DNA from: Climacteris rufus
Lineage: Eukaryota; Chordata; Aves; Passeriformes; Climacteridae
Direction: 5' to 3'
Length of the DNA: 64,000 nucleotides
Assembly: GCA_013398175.1 (NCBI GenBank)
Contig: VZRZ01003209.1
Coordinates: 161,704 to 225,703, forward strand
The translations under genes were made by a program, and so were the position numbers. Positions 11,378-25,226 of the stretch are shown piece after piece (positions within the stretch are counted from its first letter, which is position 1; each line of letters opens with the position of its first letter). Under the pieces are notes generated by a model. That model saw nothing but the letters and a program-made list of their open reading frames with translations, was not told where the DNA came from and made no database searches.

Positions 11378-14300
11378 GCTCTTGTCAGACATAATGAAAC
11401 ATATTGCACTCACACCCCAAAATCACACAGAAAGTACTGCTGTTTTTGTAATCTGAGTTAGTTTTGTTTGTTTGTTTCTGGAATAGTGTAGGTTTTGTTG
11501 TTGCTGTCTGTTGGTTTGGCATTTTTGGAGGGGGAGGGGGGATTTTTTGGTCCTCCCAAAAATCTCACAAAATGTCTAACTCCCAGAATAGCCAACTGAC
11601 TAAAAATTAAAGAAAAATTTCTACAAGAAAAGCAAACACTTGAAAATAGGGGATGTTGGCGATTTTTTTGTTGTTGTTGTTCTCAGAATATGCTCTCATA
11701 CCATCATTTTTCTAATCTGCATCCTGATGCCTAAAAGAAGAAAAAGGTGTTTGACTGTGTCTTTTGGGGTTTAATTTATCTCTTCTCTCAATTCCTGTTA
11801 ACTGTTCTGATGCACAGGTTTTGAATTACTCTCTAAAGCAAGGGAGATAATCTCGTTACAGCAAGTATAAAGGGTACAGTGATCTGGGTATGATGGTTTC
11901 AACAGTTTTCACTTTTAGTGCAGTGTTTTTATCATTATTTTTAACTCAGTGAAAGCTACTGCTTTGTGGCAGAATTTGCAAGATGAGTTGCTACCGATGT
12001 GAGACTAGTGCTGAGGTTTTTCTGCTCTCAAGAAGGTAAGGATCCTCATGCATTCCCTGTGAAGAGCACAGCCCCTTCAGCTCTTGAAAACTCAGCTTTT
12101 TCACGTCACAATGAGGACAGCATGACAGTGGCAGAGAAGTCACTGCATCTATGTTTCATCTCTACCCAGCCAGGCGTGCTGCAGTGTGCAGAAGCCTGTG
12201 CATCTCCTCATCTTCTCATTTCTGGTGTCACAAGCAGCCATTTGTCACTGCTTCTGTTACAGCCTTTGTGACTATACCTTTTAAAGGACTGAATAGTTTT
12301 AATTGCCTCTGAATTCACTCAGCAGCTCTCGGGAGATATTGCTGGCTTGCTCATTCCTTTTCATCATCACCTGCTTTTTTTTTTCCATGGACTGTAAAGA
12401 TTACAGGTGATACCAGCTTTTACTCATTGAATCCAGTGCCCACACATACTGTCAATATAAAGGTGAAAACTCTGTCTCCTACAATCAATGGTCTTGAGCC
12501 TTTGAGTCCCCTGAGCTTTTCTGTGTTTAGACTGTTATGGAAAGAATATCATAATTGAAATTGTGTGAATAAGCTATGATGAATAATTTATCATACAAAT
12601 TCCTCTATTTTTTTTCTCTTATGAATATCTCAAAGTAAATTGACTTCTGTTTGTTTTTTGAGTGGTTCATTGTCCAAGGAAGCAATTTTGTCTCATAATT
12701 AATAGTTAATGCTACCTTTCATCGGGTTCTGTTTTGACTGTTGCTTAGTCTTGATTGGCCAAACAAGTCACACTGGGATTTAACTTTATTTCACAATAAA
12801 GAAAAGAAATTGCCACAAATTTTTTACAATACTGTTACAAAATCACTCAGTAAAATAATTAATGCTTTTCAGTTGTTCTAATTGAGTGACTGAGGTACCT
12901 TTTTACATAAAAGCCCCAAAACAGCTAAACCACTAAAGACACATGTAGCTGGTGTCATGGCTGCTTTACCAGAATACAGATCTCAGTATCTAGATGATGA
13001 TCTCAGCTATCCACGTTGTTTAAAACGTGTCACACATGCAAACACACACATATAAAAATGTACATGAAGATTGTTAATTTATCCTTAATGCAAAATAAAC
13101 TTGGATAAAAATACTGTAACACTAATTGGGACATTTTTGGTCAAGCTGTAAGTAAAATTTCAGTTTAATTTATTTGTTACCTGGTAAGTCAGTTGTGCTA
13201 CCAGTGATTTTACCCAGCTTCTTTCTTTGAAATCCAGTTCTTAGATTATAAAATCAGTATGCAACTACGATCTGCAATGGAAGTGTCTGGTACACTGACA
13301 GGGATTGCCAATTTGTATGCTCAGCCTTCATAGATTAGAGAATTATTACCCTTGAGAGGGTATACCCTGACTAAATGTAATGATATTGGGGGGATTTGCC
13401 TTAAAAGATACCACCAAATCAGTTATATGAAGGAATATTATAATGCACCTAGCATTATGACTACTGCACCTCTATCTTGCCATGCATAGAATAATGTAGC
13501 TGCCTTAAGTTCCTGATCCACCATTGTATATCAGGGTACAATTAGATCCACAGCTCTAACAACAATTGTATAAAATAGCATGATTTAGTTGAAATCAAAG
13601 GATTTTCTGAGTTAGCTGTTTTGCTTAAAGCACTCTTTCTAATTGTTGGGATGCCTTTTTTCTTCTGTCATATTTTCTGCTTTGGATTTTACAGTGTTCT
13701 TGTATAAGAAGACCCGGTATATTCACAGTTGCAGAATCCAATCATCTACCTTACAGACAAAACTAGTGCATGATATCTATAAACTTTCTACAAAAAAATA
13801 ATCCCAAAATGAACCTGAAAATGTCTTCCAAATACCTTAAAAAACCAATCATCTTCCCTCCCTTAACCATAGCCAGAGTCTAATATGTTATTATGGTAAT
13901 TTAATGCCTTTTATCAGAGAAAAATACTTCAAAACACGATGGTAACATCTGAAGGTGTGCCTTTTGATTAGTTTTTTGTTTCTGTTGTTGTTATTTAACT
14001 TTTATGTAAGTTCTCAGCAGGGTCCTAAGAAATGTCTTTAGAGGGAGTGGAAGGACTGAAATGATTTCCTTTTGAAAGCAGAGACACTATAAAAACTGCT
14101 GAAGTGATAAGCATTGCTGTCTGTAGCATATTTTAATTTCCATGCATGGCCATGGAAATTTGTGCATGTCACTTCCTCCTTCCCATTGTCTTGAAAACTC
14201 AGACAACCTCTGTTTTTATATTGTTTTGAGTAATATGTGATAAGATAGAAGGAAATTATGAAAACACTGGAGAATTATAAGTGCAGACAGGAACATATTT

Positions 14301-15905
14301 TTTAAGTATGGCAAATGTTATTTTAGGATCATTATATCTTCTGTGTGTTTTGAGATGTTAAGACCTGAATTGTCAAAAACACAGGGTTTTTTGGGTCTTT
14401 GTGTAAGATTTTTATTACTACAATTAAATTGATGAATTTGATACTGTCTTCCATGTCTCTTTTGTATTTGCACATATAAAGAGATGCTTAAAATCATGCT
14501 ACAGAATATGTTTTATGTCATGCATTTTTAATGTTTTTTACAAGGCATATTACTTGTGGCAATTTGCTGTTCTGCATACATGAGTTCATTCCCCGCATAC
14601 GAATAATTTAACAAGATTTTCATGGGAGCCCTGCACTACTGTGTGGATAATTCATTCATTGAAAGCTGATACTGCTAGATCTAAAAGCAGTGGTTAAGTG
14701 TATTTGCCTGGAGTACCTTGAAGCATGAAGGCCATATCTAAACTGGTTCTGGAGTTTGCTCCAAAGGGCACCTTGAGGCACCTCTTATGGACAGGACCAG
14801 TGGAATGGCCTGTCCACACACCCGTGTAGAGAGGTAATGTACTTTTGTAGTTTATAAATAAGTTCTCAGAAAAATTTTTATGTGGTGTAGAGGCTGTACC
14901 TTGTATGCGTGTAAAACGTTTTGGTTTTTGCTGACTTTACAGTGAGTTTATTTTGCTATAATGCACAGCAATCTGTATGGTTCAGTTGGATCACTTTAAT
15001 TAGTTGTCAGGAAAAAAAAATTAGCTACACAAAGAGAAAGATGTACCTAACCTTTCATCACTTTCTCTCACTAAGTACAGATTTAAACTTTCAATCAATA
15101 TGGGAGAGAAAACAGGCTGCTGGCTGCTTTGGTGTTAGTATGGGTGCACAGTACTTGGACACCTAGTGCCCTATAGGGACTTCAAGCCATTCTAAAGCAG
15201 GCAATGGATGCCATAATTTAAGCAATGTTTACCAAATCATTAAATGGGATTCAGGCAAGCATTTTGGATCCAACCATGTTGCAAAGTAGATAAATTATCC
15301 TGTACAGCACCTGTGACATCCCAGAATAACCAAGTCTACTCTGAACTGTGCTGATATGTGCTAACCAGCAGGAATAAAAATCCAGACACATCCTTGCTCA
15401 GATCAGTCTTTGTAGCCCTGCATCTTTTCGCCACAAACAGATGAAAGTAGACAAATAAATAAAAAATAAATCAACATTTCCCCTGAACACACTCCCAATT
15501 CCCCAGCTTCTTTTCAGATCTGAATCTGTCCTTCAGTTGATGGGGCTTCTTTAATTTTCAAAGGCTTTCTCTTTCATCAGGAAATCCTTTTGAACTTGTA
15601 TGAACTTGTAGCCTTGTTAACATTATTTGTTAAGGAATTCACAGATCCATTATCAGGGTGAAAAACCCTGGCTGATTTTGACACTGACTCCAAACAGCTG
15701 CATTTACTGACACATCATTCTCATGCTGGAATAACTGATGAACGACTGAGCTGCATCTCCAAGTATTTATGGGTTTGTACACCTCTCAGCTTAGTCTCTT
15801 CCCAAGTCAGTGAGTCCTAACTATCCCATACTGTCTGTCTCACAGAGCCTTTTCACATAATTAACTCTGTTGCCTTTCTGTAAAGATCTGCCAGTTCTGT
15901 TTTGG
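11378..15905. other. AT-rich intergenic block
   Basis: No gene or clear repeat. A short G-rich stretch with two long G runs lies at 11528-11541. A GTT repeat occurs at about 11669-11681. Confidence 0.55.
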
Positions 15906-16078
15906 CATGGGTTGTGTTTTTGGGGTTTTTTGTTTTGGTTTGTGAGGGTTGGGGGCTTCTTTTTGGGAGGAAGAAGTTGTTTGGTGTCTGGGTTTTTTTT
16001 GTTTGTTGGTTTGGGTTTTTTTTGGTTTTGTTTTTGGTTTTTTTGGGTTTTTTTTTGGTTTTTTTTTTTTTTGTTTTT
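15906..16078. repeat. T/G-rich simple tract, longest of the window
   Basis: About 170 bp of T runs interrupted by G, GG and GGG on the + strand, ending in a T12 run. The lysine/asparagine/proline-rich frames on the complementary strand are artefacts of composition. Confidence 0.85.
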
Positions 16079-19000
16079 GATGAGAGCAAGAGAGTTCACT
16101 TAATATTCAGATGTGGGCAAACCACAGATACTGCATGATTCACAGTAACATAATTCACAATTGTTGGGAGGAAAGGACTAAAAGTAGAAGAACAGTGGAA
16201 AGTACCTGGGAGATGCAGGAGTGAATAGGAATTAGGGGACACTTTGTGTCAGGACGACAGGGGCTGATGCTGTGGACACACTCCTGAGCTGCTACTCCTG
16301 CAGGCTTTGAAACTGCAGTGGCTGAAGTGGAACACAGAGGCAAATACAGCCACCACTGGGGGATGTGACCTGCACTTAAAAGGAGTTCTGCTTCTTTGTA
16401 TCAGCTAAAACACGTCCTGGTATATGCACACAAGAAATGGATAAAGAACTGATATACACCTCAGGCCCTGACTCCTGTGTTTTTTAAAGTATGGCCAACT
16501 GTGCTTTCTGTGGAGTTTTTAAAGCAGATTTTTTGAGGTTTTCTTGCAATGACAACCATGTAGCAAGGCTGTGCCTGCAGAAGGCAGTGCTATAATTGCA
16601 GTACTGCTGGAGAAACAAAGTGCAACACATTTCAAAAATGCCTCATGTGCCTTCTAATCAGAAAGGGCTTCTGTGCAGTAAAACAGTGCCATGATTTCTT
16701 GTCTAATACTGAGTTGACTGTCCCTGTGGTATAAATAAAACCAACTTACTGTTGTAAAACCATGTCAGTGTGGGTGTCACCCCTTGAGGCATTAGTCCTT
16801 CCCATATGCCAGAAGAAAATTCATAATTTAAGTGCAGAATGTTTAGCTAAGCTGGTTGGTTGTATCACAGCATTGTATTAAAATAGCTCCCTTGCTCCTG
16901 GTCAGCAGGAAGCACAGGTAAGGAACATTCACTTCCATATGGAATTTACCATTAAACAAGTGTTATACCAGTGTCTCAATTTGTATGGCAGTGTGATTTG
17001 CATCACCTTAACTATGTATCATCTGAAATGCTGATTGTATGTACTCCTGTTGGACTGGATAATGCTATATGAGCACTATGTTGTTAATTTATTGTATTAT
17101 TATGCTCTTTATCTGAACTTCAGCTTTCAACAACTGCTGACTTTCATCAGTTGGAGAAGGCTTTGATTCTCTACTTCTAACAGAACAAGTTGTTTATTTT
17201 TATAGCTTTCTTTTTTTATTGTGGGAATTTTTTCCTCTAGGTGGTTATTGGTATGACTGTCATTTTGGTGCAGGAAGGCAGACTTCTCCTTTGACTTACA
17301 AAGAATTCATCTGGAGAAAGTAATGGACCAGATTAAAGCTGTTTCACCTGTGCAGTCAACTTACCTGTGTGCCTGCATGATACAGGCTCTGTGTAAAGGC
17401 GCATGAACAGCTCCAGCTATGCTGCACAGCTACTTCATCCTTGTAAGTGTTGTGCTATTTTATAAGGTGATATCTTCAAATACAAAATAGCATTCATACC
17501 CAGTAAAGTGAAGGAAGACTAGCAGATTTATTAAGAAATACAGACTCACCCACAAGAATCTAAGAGAGGTCTTGGCAACATGTACTCTACATCTGCACTA
17601 ATATACTGAGGGATCCATCACATTTATTTCTTTAAAACCTTCATGGATATTTTGTTTTCGGAAATAAAATCTTTCCAGAAACATACTGATAGAAACTGTT
17701 GGTAAAACACTTGAGACATGAGAGATGTCTGAATACAGAAAAAAGACAATAAACTTCAATTTTGCTCCGCTCTATCAGTTACAAAAAAATGTAACTGAAT
17801 CTTTCCAGCTTTCTGATGTTGAAGAACATTAGTAAAGCCAAAATGAATTTTTTACTTTGCTTGACACAGGCCAGAGCTAGTTTGCTTTCAATATTCTTGA
17901 AAGTAACCTGAAGACTTCTAAATTATATCTGACTTCCCCTTAAAGGCCTAGAGCTGGGGATTTTTGAAGAATGATTGCAGCGTGGCTGCTTTTTTTCCTC
18001 CCAGATGTCTGTTCTGAAAGGAATACAATATAGACCCAAAAGCTTTATATATGCTAGTATCCCCTGATGCTGGAGAAATAGCTAAGTACTTTGAAGAAGT
18101 TACTGTCTTTTATTTTCTTTTTCATCACAGGAAAACCTCTGCATTTAGTGGAATAGTTTCTGAGGTAGATAAATAACAATAGTTAGTATGATATATACTT
18201 CTGCTTTGAAATTGTTCTTACAGCACTCAGCTCTTTAACAGTTTCTTCTGTGCATAGACAATGTTGAAAATGTTGAATGTTGAAAACGAGAGGCAGCTAG
18301 AGATTAAAATTTTGCTGAACTCAAATTTTTAACCCTCCTCCTTCAAATAAAAGTTTTAGGTCTTTTGTTGTTGGTTTTGCTCTCTTTTTTCTTTGACATT
18401 ATTGCAGAAATTATGTACACAAATATTTTCAGAATATATGAGTTTTATATTGTTCCAGCAATTATGCCATATTGCAGAGTAGTTATGCTAATGCTGTACT
18501 ACTTTTGCATGCAAATAGTTGAAATGAGAGCACTGAAATGCAGCTACTTATAACCAGATCTCCACTACTAGTTTTCTTCTACACAACGGGTCTTCATTTT
18601 CCATATAAATGATTCTGCTTCTCTGGTATTTGCCTACTTCTATTTCACTGTCTGTGTGCCTGTGATTATGGTGTGAGTGTGTACATGTCTGTCTTTGTGG
18701 GTTTCTATATAAGCATGGATGGATTTTTTTAATGAGATTTTAAGGATTTACAAAAGAAGAAGCAAGTAATATCTGATATAAATGTAGCTTTGCTTTTTTG
18801 GTGCAAATTCCACAAGCTGTCTGAAAAATACATCATTTATGTACAAGTTATAAAGCAAAGAGAATCACTAAATAAGTGCTTGATACAGAAAAGAAGAAAA
18901 TATGCCGTACCTTGCAGAAATATTTTGAGTGTAGTAAAAAAAATCCAAGATGCTAACTGCTAAAAAGAGTTAGTCTTATATCTGCAAAATCATAATATGC

Positions 19001-20969
19001 AAAACACCTTATAGAAATATTCTGTTGTAAAATATTATATAATACATTGATATTGCCATATCACAATATGGTGCATTGTATAAACATCTGTATCATAGTA
19101 TTATATACATTATAGAATTGGGTAATGTTACACATATGGCACTGGTGCTGCAACAACAAAATCTGCTTCCACAGTCCCCATTTTTTCTTTGAATTTCAGG
19201 CATTTACCACTACTGTTTTTGATTAATTGCCTCCAGTGAAGTGAAAGCATTTCAGTTTTCTATACAGCACTGGACAAGGTTAAACACAGGCTTGGAAATA
19301 AAAATAAAACAAATGGAAAATACAGAAAAAGCAAATATCTGGTATCACCCTCTTTAGTTGTCAGTTGGGCTTTACATAAGGTCATCCTGAGCTGTGGGAG
19401 CCAAGCATCCTCCTTAACATTGTTCTAATTTTACAACTGCTTTTCAGAGGAGTGGCTGTGGTTAGGTACAAAGGAATCTAATTTAGGGAAATACATTATA
19501 TTTTGAGTTTGATTAGTTTCAGGGGGCTTCAAGAAAAGGAAATGGTATCATCATCTAGGCTTGTCAGAGCCATCAGTTTTTCTTTGTGGTTTGTTTTCTT
19601 CCAATACCAGGTTGTGGGCTTGCAAATCATGGAATTGAGAAAAAAAAGGAAAAGAGCAGGGGGCAGGGTATATTAACCTCTAAGACTTGAAAAGTCTCAC
19701 ATACATTAAAATTGAACACCTAATAACCCACAATCTGTCAATAAGAAGCAAAAAAATCAGAACTAGAGGGTTTATTTTTTCCTTGATCAGAGTTTTTGGT
19801 ACCCTTTTCATTATCTATTCTCATTAATCAAATGCAGTACCTAATAATATAACCCAATATGTACATGCATTGGAGCAGTTCTTTAAGCCAATGGGATTTG
19901 AGAAGAGGCTGTTAGTGTCCCACCCCATTTGTACCCTAGTCTGGTTGCAGCACTTAGCAAAATAAACATGTCAGTTACAGCATGATCTATTAATTATATA
20001 ACCAATATTTTACTTTTTTTTTATTAAGAAATTGTCATATCATAGTTTAAAATGTAGGACTCTCCCTCCCAGACAAGTGTTCTAGCCACCAAAAGTCATT
20101 GTCACTATTCTTTTATGTGTCCTAAATGATACTTAATTTTCTTTAAAAAATAAACCACTAGCAGTGAAGTCATAATCTTCCATGGCAAGTGTTAGATTGC
20201 TGGCTAAGACATTGCTGTAGAGCAGGTAAAACAGTGTTTCAAATATTCTCTGGGAAAGGAAAGAAATTAATTGCATTCAGGGTGACTACTCACGTTCTGT
20301 TAGATGAAACTGTGCCAGCATCTCCTCCTCCTCCTTTGGCTGTCCTTTGATAGGAAAGAATAATCCTTTAATGTTTTTTAAAAGGTGCTGAACTCTGGGT
20401 GATTATTCAGAGCTCTGACTCCCAAGTGAAGGGCAACCAGCATAAAGTATATAATTGTTCCTGAAAGGCAGAAGGTTTAAAAGCTCTGTCATGGATGCTT
20501 TGTGTTACCTTTGGTAGTTCTCTCTGTACTCATCAGCTTCTGAAAATTGCATTCTTCCTTCTCTGCATTTTACATAAGAAACTAGGAAAGAAGCTGTTAC
20601 TTACATTGTGTCTGAAATCCTATCAATTGGGGGATGTAGACTGAAATTACTTGTGAAATTAACTTATTCATATAAATTCCATGGTTCATAGATGTAGGTA
20701 ATACCAATACCTTTACCAGGAATACATTAAAAGCCAAGGATTGAAATCCTTCATGGATTGAATCCATAGAAATTTAGTGCGTTTTACTTTTTCCTCTGGC
20801 TTTTATGGTTATTCTTTCTGCACAGGCAGTGGAACCAGGGACATTTATCCTGTGAGGAATACTGGGACAGTGCCTGGATGGGGATGGGATTAGAAATCTA
20901 AGGTATGGTTGGAGTTGAATTTGACAAGGCATGCAAAGAATAATAAGGTACACAGTCCAAGAAAGATAC
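16079..20969. other. AT-rich intergenic block
   Basis: No gene or clear repeat. An especially A/T-rich stretch with many TATA-like words spans about 19020-19130. A CTCCTCCTCC triplet run lies near 20323. Confidence 0.55.
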
Positions 20970-22094
20970 TGACCTTTTAGTCTGGTTCCAGAAGAGGTCC
21001 ATAAAAGTCATCAGATATCTGGGACCCCTCTTGTAAGAAGACAGCCCAGGAAAGTTGGCATTGTACAGCCTGAAGAAAAGAAGACTCCATGGAAACATTG
21101 CAATACTTTAAGGGAGTTATAAGAAAGACAGACACTCTTCACCTATACCTTTTGTGTCAGGAGAAAGGGTAACATTTTTTAACTGAAAAGGGGTAGATTT
21201 AGATTGGAAGCAAGGAAGATATTTTTTATGGTGTTAAGGATGTGAGAGTTAAGTTTAGATGGGCTTTTAGCTCTCTTGGGGCAGCCTGCACCCCAAGACC
21301 ACTTTATCTCTCTAGTTCTATAATAATGACCAATCCAGTCTATTACAACTTGAACTGGCTTATTGAATAGACACAAGAAAACACATATAAGACCAAAACT
21401 TGAACATAACTATTTACTACACAGGATAAACAAAGACTACTAGTAGACATATACAGTGCACAAAAACAGGTACCTATATTACAGCTAGCAAAGAAATAGT
21501 AGGATTAGGAGCCAGTGTAACTTACCAATCAGATGAATAGTGTACAAAAGCTTCCTTTCACTCAACTTCTAGAAGAGCAGCAAGAAGTAGAATACTGACA
21601 TCTCAATATCCTGGAGAGAACCCTTTGCACACTCTGAAGAGTGTATAAACAATTGTCTACTTTTTGGAACTCACAGTTGTCTTTTATAGTTGTAAAGTCC
21701 TATTTGTCTGTCAGTCACAAGTTTGAGTTTATCTTGTATATCCTGCCTTCCCAGCAAAGATGTGTTTACTGGCAGCTATAAATCTTAGTGCTGGTGCCAG
21801 GAGACTGGGCTATTAGGGATAAGATTCTCCCCTAAGTTATGTATCAGCAAATAAGCTTTTTGGTGAAGGGGAGGGGGGGATAAATGGTCCCGTCACATAT
21901 GGTAAATATAATGAAACACTGAGAGAGACTATCCAAAGAAATTATGGATGTCCCATCACTGGAAGCATTAAAAGTCAGGTTGGACAGGACTTTGAGCAAG
22001 CTTTTGTAGTGAATTACACCTCTAGCCATGGCAGGGGCTTTGGATAAGTTGATCCTTAAAGGTCCCTTCCAACCCAAACTATTCTATGATTTTA
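20970..22094 (+). mobile_element. CR1 LINE 3' end, interrupted by an LTR insertion
   Basis: Two CR1 pieces in the same orientation: about 20970-21231, with TACAGCCTGAAGAAAAGAAG near 21063, and 21898-22094, with TTATGGATGTCCCATCACTGG near 21941 and the 3' end GGTCCCTTCCAACCCAAAC near 22060. They are collinear on the CR1 consensus and are separated only by the insertion at 21232-21897. The copy is more diverged than the CR1s at 5.2 and 60.6 kb, and no frame is open. The left boundary is approximate. Confidence 0.85.
21232..21897. mobile_element. Probable solo LTR inserted into CR1 (666 bp)
   Basis: Starts TGTTAAGGATG and ends CCCGTCACA, giving TG...CA termini. It is flanked by a perfect 5-bp direct repeat, TATGG, at 21227-21231 and 21898-21902, and it lies exactly between two collinear CR1 halves, which fixes its limits. 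On the minus strand CTATAAAAG near 21680 and CAATAAG near 21358 could be promoter and poly(A) signals, so minus orientation is slightly favoured but not proven. A 5-bp duplication fits ERVL or some ERV1 elements. No protein sequence is present. Confidence 0.75.
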
Positions 22095-23618
22095 CAGTTT
22101 TGATTGTGGGATCCTAAACCACAATCAACTGAAGTTTTTTACAATAATGTAATACCGACAAACATCTGAAACATGACTGTACTCACATTTACATTCAAAC
22201 TTATTCTCAGCAGCAGCTGAGCAGCAAAGCAGAACACCAAGGCTGTGGGTTTCCACTGCATTGCTAAAGTTTTGTGTCATTTTTGATACATATGGGTATT
22301 AAAGGGAGGAAATTATTCCCACAGAATAGGTACAGCATTAATCTAAAGCTTTCATAGATATGGGCCATCTTTAAGATAATTTGATATTTGGTTTGTGGGC
22401 TGTCATCCTGCACTCTGTTCTGTCCTTTGTGGATGTGGGTGTGCTCACGGATGGTTACAGCAATACCCATTGAGGAAGAAGGCAACCATATTCCTTCCCT
22501 GGCCTTGGTCCTGAAATGCAGGGAGGGCAAGAACAAAGGCTGCTGCTGTTTAATACCTAAAATCATTTCCTACCACAGAAGATTCACAACTATTTGCCTT
22601 CAAGAGTAGCAATTGAGCTAGGCATGCCACCTCTATGTCATTCAAGGACCAACCTAATGTGAAAAGGATTTTCAGCTGCCTTCCCTGTGCCTTTTGTGCT
22701 GTTGGGTTTGGGAAAGATTACTTGTGCAGTCAGGAAGCAAAATGGCAGATTTACACTATAGGGAAATGATAGTAGTGTTTCAAAGACTAGAAAATCTTGC
22801 CTGCAAAAGAAATGGAAATGTTAATAATTTTAGATTCATTGAAATTTGACTAGTTCACAGTGATTTTTAGCTCTCTTGGTCTTGTTTGTATTTCTGTGTA
22901 CATACCAAATGTAATGAAAACACATTTCAAAATACAGCTACAGAACTAATATGAGGGGGTTTATCATATTCAGTATGTGAATTTTCATTTGTTTCTTTTA
23001 CCGTTCATGATTTCAGAGTAAAATAAGTTGTAATGGGGCAATAGCAGCACTAAATACTGTTCAAAATACTGTATATAGATGTGATCAAAGTATAGAACAA
23101 GGAATTGGAAACTCTAAACTTTTATTCCTCAACTCTCTTTTTAGATAAGCAACTTCTCTCTGTTTCTTCCATGTTGCTACCTGGGGAGGAAGACTCTTAC
23201 AAGCCTCACCAGGTTGTTGTCAGCATTAATTATAATGTTTGCAAAGTGCTTTGAAGATAAAAAGTGCTAGGTAAGTGCTAAGTAGTATTTTTATTCTGCC
23301 GGAGTCGGACTAATGTCAAAGAGAATGTCAGCTTCAAAGACTTTGCTGTCAGATCTAGAGTACTCACAGGAAAGATGAAGGTTATTTAATTTTACCTACA
23401 CATACTGAAATAATAATGGTCAATATAATCCTTTCTTTAATCCAAGTAATACTTAGATGCTTGCATTTTATATAGCTGTTTAATATAATAATAAATTTTT
23501 GTTGCATGACTATTACAAAACGGGTGGATTTCCAAAATCTGCCAGTTAGAGCCAGTATTAATTAAATAGTACACAAGACACATGCTGGAGAGAAAGAAAA
23601 TGCTGCTTAAGTTTTAAG
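22095..23618. other. AT-rich intergenic block
   Basis: No gene. The only point of note is a 19-nt perfect match at 22233-22251 to the tRNA-derived part of the SINE at 25.5 kb, listed separately. Confidence 0.5.
22233..22251 (+). repeat. 19-nt match to the tRNA-Ile SINE head
   Basis: AACACCAAGGCTGTGGGTT is identical to 25503-25521, the anticodon-to-TpsiC part of the SINE. Sequence on either side does not clearly continue the match, so this is either a tiny relic or coincidence. Confidence 0.3.
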
Positions 23619-23623
23619 GATGT

Positions 23624-23881
23624 TGTTAAGGAATCCTCCCAGTCTAATCATTCATGAGACTGGCAGTCACACTGCCAAGGCCACAGACTTCCACTGCTGG
23701 GACCAAAACACCTTCGCAGTGGGGGCTCCAGTTGATCGAGCAGGTGCTCCACTTGACTCCATGCACAATTGTTCAAAGTCTCTACTTTGTACAACCCCTT
23801 AAACAAGAATTCAGAGACTTTTGGTGTTTATGCTTTATATGAACGCACTGTAGTAGTAGGATCTAATATGCTCCCCTTACA
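23624..23881. mobile_element. Possible short solo LTR (258 bp)
   Basis: Starts TGTTAAGGAATCC and ends CTCCCCTTACA, so the ends form an imperfect inverted repeat with TG...CA termini. Flanks are GATGT (23619-23623) and AATGT (23882-23886), a 5-bp duplication with one mismatch. On the minus strand CATATAAAGC near 23834-23843 could be a TATA box. GC content is higher than in neighbouring DNA. No AATAAA was found, so the call is tentative. Confidence 0.4.
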
Positions 23882-23886
23882 AATGT

Positions 23887-25226
23887 TAAAAATATGTCTT
23901 TCAATGTGACTTGATTCAGTTTCGACTTTCATTTTAGTGTCATTAGAGGTTTTTATTTTAGTTTGATTTCTTTCTAAAAGTCATAGAAGTTCATTAAAAG
24001 TAAGTCTTCTCTTAGTCACCTTGAAACAAAGCTAAAAGGATGAAGTTGTGGCTGGTGGACTTAATATGTTCTGACATTTCTACAAGCTTGAGCTTTCACA
24101 TCTTGCTTCATGATTCCTGGCAGGCTGAGAAGCAGTTCTGAAACCTTAGCCCCCAAAATCATGATCCTTCAGCTTTTAAAATCATCTCAACCTTTAAGGG
24201 CACCTGAGTTTGGATTTGAGTCAATTAATTATATATTTTAAGAACTGAAAAGGCACTTATTTTTTCACATATATTATTTAATTCAGACATACATCTTCAC
24301 TGCTACTATATAACCCTATCCTGTATATTTCTTTTTCTTTCGTCCTTTTTCTTTCTTGTTTTCTTTTTCTTTTTTTCTCTCTCATATGATTGTTATTCAG
24401 AAGTAAAGCAGTAAAAATACTGGGTTTAGCATTTAAGCCTGAGTGGTACACGATCCTTATTTCCTTCATTGACTTACCCTGGGGGTGGGAGGTCTCATCA
24501 TTTTATGGGGTTCAAGAATAAATATGAGAGGAACCTATGTAATTAGCAGCTGGGGAAAGCTGACCTTACTTGGAGATCCAGATTGCACAACCAACTTCAA
24601 CCTATAGTGAAACCTGTTATTCAAAGAGAGAAAATCCTGAGTTTCAGAGTTCTGCCTGTACCTGCTGCTCAGTACTGTGTGGCACAAAAGGAAAATTTTG
24701 TGGGTTCTCCAGTGTGAAGATCTTGTTGCACGGCTCATTTCCTTGGCTGGGGAAGAATTCTTAAGAATTATCTCTCAGAAGTCACGTTCAGAGAAGTACC
24801 AGCTCCTCACCTGATGTTTTTTCATCCTGTCAGGAAGAAATCCTTTCTCTTACCTATCTTACACCTGCAGCAACTAGTTCTGGGACAGACCTATCCTATA
24901 CCTTCCCACATATGATCTTACCTCTCTCTTCATTGCACATTGTCTCCTCTGGTCAGAACTGATCCTAAACTACAGCAGTTCTTCTCTGAGGGTTTCAAGC
25001 TGATTGCACTTGGTAAATAGAGGTATCCCATAAGCAAGTCATTGTCTTTTCTGTACTTTGGCTAAAGCACACTGCTTTTGATATCCAATCTACATAAAGA
25101 GCTGATTTATTTACACTTTACATCCCTATAAGTAATAGCATTTTTATTTTAAAGAAGTTTGTTTTAAAAATGGTTTTCAACTCCCCCGACTTAATAAATT
25201 TATTTTGCATTCAAATGACTACTACA
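23887..25226. other. AT-rich intergenic block with a pyrimidine tract
   Basis: No gene. A polypyrimidine run of C and T (with two single G) spans 24328-24383; its complement reads as a lysine/arginine/glutamate-rich frame that is an artefact. Confidence 0.55.
24328..24383. repeat. Polypyrimidine (T/C) tract
   Basis: About 56 bp of T and C in units such as CTTTTT and CTTT, ending in CTCTCTC. Polypurine on the other strand. Confidence 0.8.

Noticed and set aside
15821..16138. Lys/Asn/Pro-rich and Phe/Val/Gly-rich frames
   Set aside because: Translations of the T/G-rich simple tract.
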